From Callipepla californica brunnescens (Eukaryota; Chordata; Aves; Galliformes; Odontophoridae), in assembly GCA_023055505.1 (NCBI GenBank), contig JALIRH010000098.1, forward strand, positions 372,001 to 436,000: a stretch of DNA of 64,000 nt. The letters run 5' to 3'. The translations under genes and the position numbers were made by a program. Below, one piece after another: positions 49,643-60,285 of the stretch (the stretch's first letter is position 1; every line of letters starts with the position of its first letter). Under the pieces are notes generated by a model that was not told the origin of the DNA, did no database searches, and saw only the letters and a program-made list of their open reading frames with translations.

Positions 49643-50623
49643 AACGGTGTCAGAATGTGACAGTCACAATATCAAAGTATCACAATGTTAGAATGTCAGT
49701 GTCACAAGGTTAGAATTTCACAATGCCAAAATATCACAATGTGAGAATCTAAAAATGTCACAGTGTCAGAATGTCACAATGCAAAAATGAAAGACTGTCA
49801 CAATACCAGAAGGTAAAAATTTCACAGTCAGAATATTACAGTGTCACAATGTCAGAAGGTCGCATTTTCAGAATGTCAGTACGTGAGGATGTCAGAACGT
49901 CACAATGTCACAAAGTGAGAATATGAGAATGTCAGAATAACAGAATGTCAGAATGTGAGAACGAAATGATGTCAGAATGTGATTATGTGAGAATGTCCGA
50001 ATTTCAGAATGTCAGAATGTCACAACGTCAGAATGCAAGAATATCAGAATGTCCTAAGTTGAGAATGTCACAATGTATCTGAATAGAAGAATGTAACATT
50101 GGCACAATCTCAGAATGTAACAAAGACATCACATCATCATGTCAGAATGTCAGAATTTCACAACTTCACAATGTCACAATGAGAGAATTTCAGAACGCAG
50201 CAATGTAACAATCTGAGAATGTCACAATATCAGATTGTCAGAATGTCAGAATGACAAAATGTGAGAATATCACAATATCACTATGCCAGATTCCCAAAAT
50301 GCCACGATGTCACAATCTCAGAATGTCAGAATCACAGAATTTGACACTGCGAGAATATCACAAAGTCACAAAGCCACAATGTCATAATATCACAATATCA
50401 CAATGTCAGAATGTCACTATGGCAGATTGTCAGAATGCCAGAACATCAGAAGGTGAGAATATAAGAATGTCAGAATGTCACAATGTCACAATGAGAGAAT
50501 ATTAGAATGTCACAATGTCAACATGTCAGAATGTGAGAAAGGGAGAATGTCATGATGTCAGAATGTCTTAATGTCAGAATGTCAAATCGTCACAACCTCC
50601 CAATTAAAATTCAGGGAATATGA
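49643..50623. repeat. 8-bp SAATGTCA satellite, left block
   Basis: The array is an octamer (G or C)AATGTCA with variants such as GAATATCA and AATGAGAG. It replaces telomeric DNA abruptly. Because 8 is not a multiple of 3, the repeat has an eight-codon translation period (Met-Ser-Glu-Cys-His-Asn-like), which explains the open frames of 60-95 codons on +; these are not genes. Confidence 0.93.
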
Positions 50624-50628
50624 CTGTG

Positions 50629-51551
50629 TGTGAAAGACAGCAACTGTTTTTGACTTTTGTTGTCTCAAAGCTTGCTTCATGAGGTCTTTCTGGCTAGAAG
50701 ACTCTAATTGACAACTGCTTGGAGAAGCTGATCATCACAAAGGACAATAATACTTGTATGGCACCGAAAGTACTACTCCTGTTGATTTATCTGTTGGGCC
50801 AGATGTGTTGGGTGGGCACAAATCAAACTAATGCCAGAACACGGAGGCAGCTAAAGAAAGCAGGATAGACACCCTGTTGTCCCTACAAGACAAGCCTCTC
50901 TTAAAACAAAACACCCACATGAATGGTGAGGAGCTTTCCTCCTTCAAGGTTTGAAAATTTAAAGCAAAACTGACCTTTAGGTTTAATCCCCTCGATAACC
51001 AGAGTCTGGAATGTGATGAATATGCATGTGCTATACCTTTAAATAGCTATTCATTTCTCTCTTACGTGCGCATGTTTGGTGAAGCAATCCCCCATGTACC
51101 CAGCGCGCCGCTTGACAGAACTCATTGGTGTGTCGAGTTGCTCAGTTGGTTTTCTCGACACCACTAAACCAAAGACTTTGAAGAAGAGACTTTCCTGAGG
51201 GAAAAACCTCTTTGGAAGAACCCCCCTGCACAGCGCCTGCTTGCTGCAAAACTTCCCGGCTTTCTCCCATCCCCCGCGGAGACCAGACGAATTCCTGAGA
51301 CCAACGGACTACGGACCTCGCCAGATCCACGGTGCTGATGCTCTCTCTTTCTCTTTCTTGCTTTCTGCCAAGTCTCTTCGCTTTTCATCTCTTTTCTATC
51401 ACCCATCTTCCCTTCCCCATATCCCTAAAAAACTACTTATTGTAATAAACTGGTTGGGCTAACATTTGAACCATTGCCTTTTAATCTCACCATCGGGTAT
51501 ACACATACATATAAAGAACCTCATCTCCCTCCTTTATTTTGGAGCGTGACA
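50629..51551 (+). mobile_element. Solo LTR (923 bp) with 5-bp target duplication
   Basis: Unique sequence interrupts the octamer satellite. Ends are TGTGAAAG and CGTGACA (imperfect inverted TGTGA/TGACA). CTGTG is duplicated at 50624-50628 and 51552-51556, and joining the flanks recreates the GACTGTGTCA word seen in the same satellite near 52508. A TATA-like TTTAAATAG (51038-51046) and AATAAA (51446-51451) give a + orientation with about 410 bp of U3 and a long R-U5. No coding sequence is present. Frames of 62-84 codons inside it are not retroviral genes. Confidence 0.85.
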
Positions 51552-51556
51552 CTGTG

Positions 51557-52727
51557 TCAAAATGTCACAATGAGAGAATATGAAAAAGTGAGAACATCAC
51601 AATGACCGAATGTCAGAATGTCGCAATTAGAAAATCGGGGAATATCAAAATGTCACAACGTCACAATGAGAGATAATAACACCAAGTGAATGACAATGTC
51701 ACAGTGTCACAATGAGAGGATCTCAGAATGTCAGAACTTCAAAATGTCAAAATGTCACAAAGTCCAAATATCACAATGACAGAATGTCAGAATGACAGAT
51801 TCCCACAGTTTCAGAATGTCAGAATGTGGTAATGAGAGAAAGTCAAAATATCGGAATGTCAGAATGTCACAAGGAGAGAATGTCAGAGTGTCACAATGCT
51901 ATAATGTCCAAATGTCAGAACATCAGAAGGTCAGAATATCACAATGTCACAACGAGAGAACCTCAAAATGTCACCAAGAGAGACTGTCAAACTATCAGAA
52001 TGTGAGAATGAGTGAATGTCACAATGAGAGATGGCCACAATTTTAGAATGCCAGATTGTGAGAATGTCAGAATGTGAAAACGCCAGAATGGGAGTGAGTG
52101 AATGTCACAACATCAAAATGTCATAACGTCAGAATGTCAGAATGAACCAATGTGAGAGTGCCTGAATGTCACAGTATGAGAACGTCACAATATCACAAAT
52201 CTCAGAATTTCAGTGTCAGAATGAGAGAATGTCACAATGCCACAATGAGAGAATGTCGCAATTACAGATTATTGATATATCAGAATGTCAGAATACGAGA
52301 AAGTGAGAATGTCCCAATGTCAGAATATCAGAATGAGGGAAAGAGAGAATGTCATGATGCCAGAATGTCAAATTGTCACAAAGTCACAATATCACAATGA
52401 GAGAATATCAGAAAGTGAGAATATGCCAGTGAATGAATGACACATTGTGAGAATGTCAGAATGTCAGAACGTCAGAATATCAGAATTACAAAATCAGGGA
52501 ATATGACTGTGTCACAATGTCACAAAGAGAGAATATGAAAAAGTGAGAATATCACAACGACCGAATGTCAGAACGTGACAATGTCACAATGTCAGAATGA
52601 GGGAAAGAGAGAATGTCATGAAGTCAGAATGTCAACTTGTCACAATGCCACAATAGCACAGTAAGAGAATATCAGAAAGTGAGAATTATGACAGTGACTG
52701 AATGTCACGATGTGAGAAAGTCAGAAT
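51557..52727. repeat. 8-bp SAATGTCA satellite, middle block
   Basis: Continuation of the octamer satellite between the two LTR insertions. Segments such as ATCAGGGAATATGACTGTGTC and AGAATGAGGGAAAGAGAG recur, giving a loose higher-order pattern. Confidence 0.9.
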
Positions 52728-52732
52728 ATTAG

Positions 52733-53065
52733 TATAGGGCAAATAACCCCCAAAAAAGCACTCCATGGAAATTGTGCGAAAGGCGGTATATTTTAGGTAG
52801 GCTTAAGAAAATGGTATACAAACAAGAAGAAAAGAGAGGAGCTCACCTTGATGATGGTCGAGGCTCGCTAATAACTCCAAAAGGGAGGGATCTCTAACAA
52901 GAGAACCTTCCCTGCTGGAGGTCAGCCCTTAAATGGGGTCTTGGCAGAGGTGGAGTCAAACTCCACCCCTTCCAATCACACTCACTTGTGCCCCTGCAGC
53001 TGACTCAGGGCTTGCCTCAGGTGATCAATCAGTGGTTCAGGCCATGATTCAACAGTTCCCATACA
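52733..53065 (-). mobile_element. Solo LTR-like insertion (333 bp)
   Basis: A unique segment is flanked by ATTAG at 52728-52732 and 53066-53070. Read on the minus strand it starts TGTATGGGAACTG and ends GCCCTATA, so the left end is a normal LTR-type TG and the right end has lost the expected CA. The minus strand has a TATA-like CATTTAAGGG near 52930. The size, 5-bp duplication and similar inverted ends favour a solo LTR. The family is not recognised. Confidence 0.65.
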
Positions 53066-53070
53066 ATTAG

Positions 53071-55375
53071 AATGTCAGAATGTCACCATGAGAGTATCTC
53101 AGAATGTCACAATGTCAGAATGTCACAACGATAGAATGTCAAAATGGCAGCATGTGTCTGTGAGAGAATGCCACAATGACAGAATAGAAATATGTCAGAA
53201 TATAGCAATGAGAGAATGTTAGAATGCAACAATGTCAACATGTCAGAATGGGAGAAAGTGAGAATGTCATGATGTCAGAGTGTCTTAATGTCAGAATGTC
53301 AAATCTTCACTGTGTCACAACTACAAGATTAGGGAATATGACTGTGTCAGAAAGTCACAATAAGAGGAGATGAAAAAGAGAGAATATCACAATGACCGAG
53401 TGTCACAATGTAAGAAAGTGAGAATGTGAGAATGTCAAAATGTCAGAATGACAGAATATCACTATGTCACAATGTCGCAATGTCTCAAGGTCAGAATATC
53501 AATATGTAACAGTGTAAGAACGTCACAAATACCACAATGGGAGAATGACAGATTGTCACGATTACAGAATTTCAGAATGTGAAAATATCAGAATGTCACA
53601 ATGTCAGATTCTGAGAATGTCACAATGACAGAATGTCAGAATGAAAGATTTTCCAAATTCCAGAATGTCACTATGTCACAACGTCAGAATGACGCATTGT
53701 CAAAATGCTAGAATGTCACAATGTCACAAGGTGAGAACATCACAATGGCAGATTGTCATAATGCCAGAACATCAGAAGGTGAGAATATTAGAATGCCACA
53801 ATGTCACAATGTCACCATGAGAGTATCTCAGAATGTCACAATGTCAAAATGTCAGAATGAGGGAAAGAGAGAATGTCATGATGTCAGAATGTCTTCACGT
53901 CAGAATGTCAAATTGTCACAACGTCACAATATCACAATGAGAGAATATCAGAAAGTGAGAATATGACAATGACCGAATGACACATTGTGAGAATGTCAGA
54001 ATGCCAGAATGTCAGAATGTCAGAATGTCAAAATGTGTGAATGTCTGAATGTCACCATGAGAGAGAGTCAGAGTTTTACAATGTCACAATGTGAGAATGT
54101 CTGAACGTCAGAATGAGGGAGAGTTAGAATTTCAGAATGTCACAGTGTCACAATGTCATCATGTCACAATATCAGAATGTTGCATTGTCACAATGTGAGA
54201 ATGACAGGTTGTCACAATTCCAGAATTTCAGAATGTCAACATGTCTGAATGTCACAATGTCACAATTTCACTATGTCACAACGCTAGAATGTCATAATAT
54301 CAGAAAGTGAGAATATCACAATGGCAGATCGTCATAATGCCAGAACTTCAGAAGGTGAGAATATTAGAATGTCACAATGTCACAATGTTACAATGTGAGT
54401 ATCTCAGAATGTCACAATGCCAGAATATCAGAATGGCAGAATATGAGAAAGTGAGAATGTCACAATGTCAAAATGTCAGAATGAGAGAAAGAGAGAATCT
54501 CATGATGTCGGAATGTCTTAATGTCAGAATGTCAAATTGTCACAACGTCACGATATCACAATGAGAGAATATCAGAAAGTGAGAATATGACAATGACCGA
54601 ATGACACAATGTGAGAACGTTAGAATGTGAGAATGTCAGAATTGGAGAATGTCACAGAGTCACAATGACAGATTGCCACAATTTCAGAATGTCAGTGTAT
54701 CACAATGCCACAAAGTCACAATATCAGTATGTCATGAAGATAGAATGTCACAATGACAACATATGACTGTGACAGAACGTCACAATGTCAGATGATAAAT
54801 ATGGCCGAAAATCACAATGAGAGAATGTTAGAATGTCACAATGTTAACATGTCAGAATGTGAGAAAGTGAGAATGCCACAATGCCACGATGTGAGAATCT
54901 CACAATGTCACAATGAGAGAGAGTCAGAATTTCACAGTATCAGAATTTTGCATTGTCACAATGTGAGAATGACAGATTGTCACATTTCCAGAATTTCAGA
55001 ATGTCACAATTCCAGAATTTCAGAATGTCCAAATATCTGAATGTCACAATAGCAGAATGTGAGAGTATCACAATGACAGAATGTCAGAATGACAGGTTGT
55101 CACAATTCCAGAATGTCACTATGTCACAATGCTAGAATGTCAGAATGTCAGAATGTGAAAATAGCACAAGGGCAGGTTGTCATAATGCCAGAACTTCAGA
55201 ATGTGAGAATATGAGAATGTCATAATGTCAGAATGGGAGAATGTCACAACGGCAGGTTGTCATAATTCCAGAAGTTCAGAATGGGAGAATATTAGAATGT
55301 AACAATGTTGCAATGTGACAATGAGAGTATCTCAGAATGTCAGAATGTCAGAATGTCAGAATGCCAGAATAAGAG
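53071..55375. repeat. 8-bp SAATGTCA satellite, right block
   Basis: Further octamer satellite up to about 55375, where AGAATAAGAGAAAAG leads directly into the 11-bp minisatellite. A block around CATCACAATGGCAGATTGTC and GAACATCAGAAGGTGAGAAT recurs near 50410, 53740 and 54310, suggesting segmental duplications within the satellite. Confidence 0.9.
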
Positions 55376-58300
55376 AAAAGAAAGGTATGAGGAGGCTATG
55401 GGGAAGCTATGGGGCAGCTATTGGGCAGCAGTGGGGCAGCTATGGGGCAGTAGTAGGGCAGCTATAAGGCAGCTATGGGGCAGCAGTGGGGCAGCTATGG
55501 GGCGGCTATGAGGAAGCCATTGGGCAGCTATGGGGCAGAAGTGAGGCAGCAATCAGGCAGCAGTGAGGCAGCTATGAGGAGGCTATGGGGCAGCTATGGG
55601 TCAGCTATCGAGAGGCTATGGGGCAGCTATGGGGCGGCGATGAGGCAGACATGGGGCAGCTATGGGGGAGCAGTGAGGCAGCTATGGGGAGGCTATGGGG
55701 CAGTAGTTGGGCAGCTATAGGGCGGCTATGGGGAAGCCATTGGGCAGCTATGGGGCAGTAGTGAAGCAGCTATGGGTCAGTAGTTTGGCAGCTATGACGA
55801 GGCTATGGGAAGGCCATGGGGAAGCGATGGGGCAGCTCTGAGGCAGACAAAATGTAGCTATGGGGGAGCAGTGAGGCAGCTATGGGGTGGCTATGGGGCA
55901 GTAGTGGGGCAGCTATGGGGCAGCTATGAGGTAGCCATGGGGCAGCTATGGGGAAGCAGCGAGGGAGCTATGGGGTAGCAGTGAGGCAGCTATGATGAGG
56001 CTATGGGGAGGCTATGGGGCAGCCACGGTGCAGCTATGGGGCAGCAGTGGGGCAGCTATGGGCAGCAGTAAGGAAGCTATTGAGAAGGCTATGGGGGCAG
56101 CTATGGGGTGGCTATGGGGCAGCTATAGAGCGGCAATGTGGCAGTAGTGGGGCACCTATAAGGCAGCTATGGGGCAGCAGTGGGACAGCTATGGGGCGGC
56201 TATTAGGCAGCCATGGGGTGGCAATGGGGCAGCAGTGAGGCAGCTATGGGGCGGCTATGGGGCTGAAGTGGGGCAGCTATGAGGAGTCTCTTGAGAGGCT
56301 ATGGAGCAGCTATGGGGCAGCAGTGGGGTAGCAGGAGGAGACTATGGGGAGGCTATGAAGCAGGTATGGGGCAGCAGTGGGGCAGCTATGGGGCGACTAT
56401 GGGGCAGCAGTTGAGCAGCTATGGGGCAGCCATGGGGCAGCTATGTGGCAGTAGTGAAACAGCTATGGTGTAGCTATAAGCGAGCCTTGGGGCAGCAAGG
56501 GGCAGTAGTAAGGCAGCTATGGGGCAGCAGTGGGGCAGCTATGATGAGACTATGGGAAGGCCATGAGGAAGCTATGGGGCATCTTTGAGGCAGACAAAAA
56601 GTAGCTGTGGGGCTGCAGTGAGGCAGCTATGGGGCAGCTGTGGGGCAGCTATTGTGTAGCAGTGAGGCATCTATGAGGAGGCTATGGGGAGGATATGAGG
56701 CAGTTATGGGGCAGAAGTGAGGCAGCTATGGGGTGGCTATAGGGCAGCAGTGGGGCAGGTATGGGGCAACAAAGAGGCAGCCATGGGGCAGCAGTGGGGC
56801 AGCTTTGAGGCTACGGGGCGGCTATGGGGCAGTAGTGGGGTAGCTATGGGGCAGCAGTGAGGAAGCTAAGGGGAAGCAATGGGGCAGCTTTGAGGATGCT
56901 ATTGGGAAGCCATGGGGCAGCAATGGGGCGGCTATGAGGCAGCGACGGGGAAGCTATGGGGCAGCAGTGAGGCAGGTATGGGGCAGTAGTAAGGCAGCTA
57001 CGGGGCAGCAGTGGGGCAAATATGAGGAGGCTCTGAGGAAACTATGGGGCAGCTATGGGGCAGCAGTGAGGCAGTTATAGAACAGCTATGAGGCACTTAT
57101 CAAGCAGCTATGGGTCAGCTATGAGGAGGCTATGGGGCAGATGTGGTGCAGCAGTGGGGCAGCTAAGGCAGCTATGGGGAGGCTATGGGGCAGCAGTGTG
57201 GGCAACTATGAGGAGACTATGGGGAGGCTATGAGGCAGCTATGGGGCAGTAGTCGGGCAGCTATTGGACGGCTATGAGGCAGCCATGGGGCAGCTATGGG
57301 GCAGCAGTGAGACAGCTATGGGGCAAGTATGGGGAGGCTATGGGGCAGCGACGGGGTGGCTATGGGGCAGTAGTGGGGCAGCTATGGTGAGGTTATGAGG
57401 CAGCCATGGGGTAGGTATGAGAAACCAGTGAGGCAGCTATGGGGCAGTAGTGGAGCAGCTATGAGGCAGCGGTGGGTCAGCTATGGGGTGGCTATGAGGC
57501 AGCAGTGGGTCAGCTATGGGGTGGCTATGAGGCAGCCATGGGGCAGCTATGGGACAGCAGTGGGGCAGCTATGAGGTAGCCATGGGGCACCTATGGGGAA
57601 GCAGCGAGGGAGCTATGGGGTAGCAGTGAGGCAGCTATGAGGAAGCTATGGGGAGGCTATGGGGAGGCTATGGGGCAGATATGTAACGGCTATGAGGCAG
57701 CCACGGTGCAGTTATGGGGCAGCCACGGTGCAGCTATGGGGCAGCAGTAAGGAAGCTACGAGAAGGCTATGGAGGCAGCTATCGGGTGGCTATGAGACAG
57801 CTATGGGGCAACTATGAGGCAGCCGTAGGGCAGCTATGGTGCAGCAGTGAGGCAGCAATTAGGCAGAAGTTGGGCAGATATGGGGCAGCAGTGAGGCAGC
57901 TATGAGGAGGCTATGGGGCAGCTATGGGGCAGCAGAGAGGCAGCTATGGGGCACGAGTGAGGCAGCTATGGGTTAGCTATGAGGAGGCCTTGAGGAGGCT
58001 ATGGGGCAGATATGGGGCAGCAGTGGGGCAGCTAAGGCAGCTATGGGAAGGCTATGGGGCAGCAGTGTGGGCAACTATGAGGAGACTATGGGGAGGCTAT
58101 GAGGCAGCTATGGGGCAGCAGTCGGGCAGATATAAGGCAGCTATTGGGAAGCAGTGGGGCAGCTATGGGGCGGCTATTAGGCAGCCTTTGGGCACCTATT
58201 GGGCAGCAGTGAGGCAGGTATGGGGCAGCTATGGGGCAGCTATGAGGACGTTATGGGGCAGCTATGGGGCAGCAGTGGGGCAGCAATAACGCAGTAGTGG

Positions 58301-59430
58301 GGCAGCTATGGGGCAGTAGTGGGGCAGCAATGAGGACGCTATAGGGAGACTATGGGGCATGTATGGAGCGGCTAGGAGGCAGCTATGGGGCAGGTATGAG
58401 GCAGCCATGGGGTGGCTGTGGGGCAGCAGTGAGGCAGCTATGAAGAGGCTATGGAAATGCTATAGGGCAGCAGTGGGGCAGCTACGGAGCGGCTATGAGG
58501 CAGCCATTTTGCATCTATGGGGCAGCAGTGGGGCAGCTACGAGGAAGCTATAGGGCAGCTATGGGACAGCAGTGGGGCAGCTATGGTGCGGCTATGAGGC
58601 AGCCATGAGGCAGACACGGGGCAGCAGTGGGGCAGCTATGGTGCGGCTATGAGGCAGCCATGAGGCAGATATGGGGCAGCAGTGGGGCAGCTATGAGCAG
58701 GCTTTGGGGCGGCTGTGGAGCAGCAGTGGGGAAGCTATGGGGCAGTAGTGGGGCAACTATAAGTTAGCAGTGGGGCAGCTATGGGGCGGCTATGGGGCAG
58801 CAGTGGGGCAGCTATGAGGAGGTTATGGGGCAGCCATTGGCAGCTATGGGGCTGCAGTGAGGCAGCAATGGGGCAGCAGTGGGGCAGCTATGGGGCGGCT
58901 CTAAGGCAGCAGTGATGCAGATATCGGGCAGCTCTGAGGAGGCTATGAGGCCGCTATGAGGCAGTAGTGGGGCAGCTATGGGGCAGCAGTGGGGTGGCTA
59001 TGTGGCAGCAATGGGGCAGCCATGGGGCAGGTATGGGGCTGCAGTGGGACAGCTATGAGGAGGCTATTGGGCAGGTATAGAGCGGCTATGTGGCAGTAGT
59101 CGGGCAGCTATTGGGCAGCTATTGGGAAGCCGTGGGGCAGCTATCGGGCGGCTATTATACAGCCATGGAGCAGCTATGGTGCAGCAGTGTTGCAGCTATG
59201 AGGAGGCTATGGGGAGGCTATGGAGCGGCTATGGGGCGGCTATCTGGTGGCTATGAGGCAGCTATCGGGCAGCTCTGAGGAGGCTATGGGGCCACTATGA
59301 GGCAGTAGTGGGGCAGCTATGGGGCAGCAGTGGGGTGGCTATGGGGTGGCAGCGGGGCAGCAGTGGGGCAGCTATGGGGCTGCAGTGGGGCAGCTATGAG
59401 GAGGCTATGGGGCAGCAGTGGGGCTGCTGG
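55376..59430. repeat. 11-bp GGGGCAGCTAT minisatellite, left block
   Basis: Four kilobases of GGGGCAGCTAT, GGGGCAGCAGT, GAGGAGGCTAT and GAGGCAGCCAT units, each 11 bp, lie in one orientation. The + strand has GGGG about every 11 bases. Translation is open because the repeat is stop-poor and gives Gly/Ala/Val/Trp-rich frames of 60-120 codons, not genes. Confidence 0.95.
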
Positions 59431-59762
59431 TTTCCCCCCGCTTCTTTTGTTGGAGTCCTCGCCCCTTCCATGGTTGCCCACCAATGAGGACTGGCTGATC
59501 CCTCCCCCACATCGACGGCCCCGGACCCACAACCCCGACCCCAGCCCCATAACCCCGACCCCACATCTGCAGCCCCAGCCCCATAACAGAGCCTTCAGAC
59601 CCCTAACTGAGCACCCGGACTTAGAACCGAGCATCGAGCCCCATTAGCCCCAACCCCAGCCTCACATCCCCGTCCCTCACCCAACTCCGCCCCACCCCAC
59701 CCACACCCTATTCCCCCCTTCTCCCTCCGCCACCCCACTCCTCCCCCCCTCCCCTTTCCCAC

Positions 59763-59838
59763 CTGCGTGTGCGCGAGCAGCCGCTGTAGCTCCCCCAGGA
59801 GCTCCACGTTGCGCGACCTCCCCCCCCGCCAACGCCAT
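59763..59838 (-). CDS. Candidate first exon, minus strand, with frame slip
   Basis: On the minus strand a GGCCATGGCG start (near-ideal Kozak) at 59838 is followed by an open segment ending CACACGCAG at 59763, directly before a GTGGGA donor-like sequence. The reading frame that looks protein-like (NVELLGELQRLLAHTQ, an amphipathic helix type) is one base out of register with the ATG. The mismatch lies at a run of eight G (plus-strand C 59820-59827). This could be a sequencing or real indel. I do not recognise the gene, and no second exon is evident downstream. Confidence 0.35.
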
Positions 59839-59957
59839 GGCCGAACAGCCCCACCCCCACTGCGCGCGGCTCTGGGAATAGCACTACGCGTGCGCCGGTC
59901 CCGGAAGCCGGAAACGGAAGTCCCCCCCCCCGCAGATGAACGGAGCGGTGGAGTACT
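59839..59957. promoter_or_regulatory. Candidate bidirectional CpG promoter
   Basis: About 120 bp separate two divergent candidate ATGs. It contains CGCGTGCGCC (about 59886), similar to an NRF1 half-palindrome, and three ETS-type cores in a row (CCGGAAG, CCGGAAA, CGGAAG; about 59900-59922). There is no TATA box. This is a typical layout for divergent housekeeping promoters. Confidence 0.5.
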
Positions 59958-60169
59958 ATGGCGGCGGCGGTGGCGGCGCCGCGGAAACCGCGGAAACCGC
60001 GCGTTGGAGCGGCGGCGGCGGCGGCGGCTCCGTTGCCGTGGGAACCGCGGAAACTGCGGAAACTGCGGAAACTGCGGAAACCGCGCGTTGGAGCGGCGGC
60101 GGCGGCGGCGGCTCCGTTGCCGCGGAAACCGCACGTTGGAGCGGCGGCGGCGGCTGTACGGGAGGCACT
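59958..60169 (+). CDS. Candidate Ala/Arg-rich first exon, plus strand
   Basis: From the ATG at 59958 a 70-codon open segment begins MAAAVAAPRKPRK and is made of alanine runs alternating with PRKPR or RKLRK. A GTGAGC donor-like sequence begins at 60170, just before the frame would stop. Internal repeats have periods of 84, 48 and 9 bases, all multiples of three. A second ATG at 59936 opens a Gly/Glu/Thr-rich alternative frame. No family is recognised. Simple GCC/CGG expansion without coding function is an equal alternative. Confidence 0.35.
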
Positions 60170-60285
60170 GTGAGCTTTAGGGGTGGGGCTGGGCAGGGGC
60201 AGCGGCAGCGGCAGCGGCAGCGGGGGAGGGGCGGGGCAGGATTCCGGGGCCGCGCGGCGCTCTCTTTTTTCCCCTAGCACTTGTA

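Larger units (their letters stand above)
59431..60285. other. CpG island between minisatellite blocks
   Basis: About 855 bp of non-satellite, strongly CpG-rich DNA (especially 59760-60280) is inserted between two blocks of the same 11-mer. The left part (59431-59760) is C-rich, with GACCCCAGCCCCATAAC-like words. The right part holds a divergent promoter with two candidate first exons, then GCGGCAGCGGCAGCGG and a GGGGAGGGGCGGGGC Sp1-like run near 60222. It is the only place in the right half that looks like a gene start. Confidence 0.7.

Noticed and set aside
50629..51551. Coding genes in the 923-bp insertion (62-84-codon frames)
   Set aside because: The frames lie across the LTR's R-U5 and polyadenylation region in different frames on both strands. 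The segment has LTR ends, TATA and AATAAA and no protein similarity I can see.
50251..55135. Met-Ser-Glu-Cys-His-Asn-type frames of 60-95 codons
   Set aside because: An 8-bp repeat translates with an eight-codon period. The frames follow the satellite exactly and show no other coding sign.
49643..55375. CRISPR-like or tRNA-like repeat structure
   Set aside because: The repeat is an 8-bp tandem satellite without unique spacers, and no cloverleaf was seen. The organism is a vertebrate.
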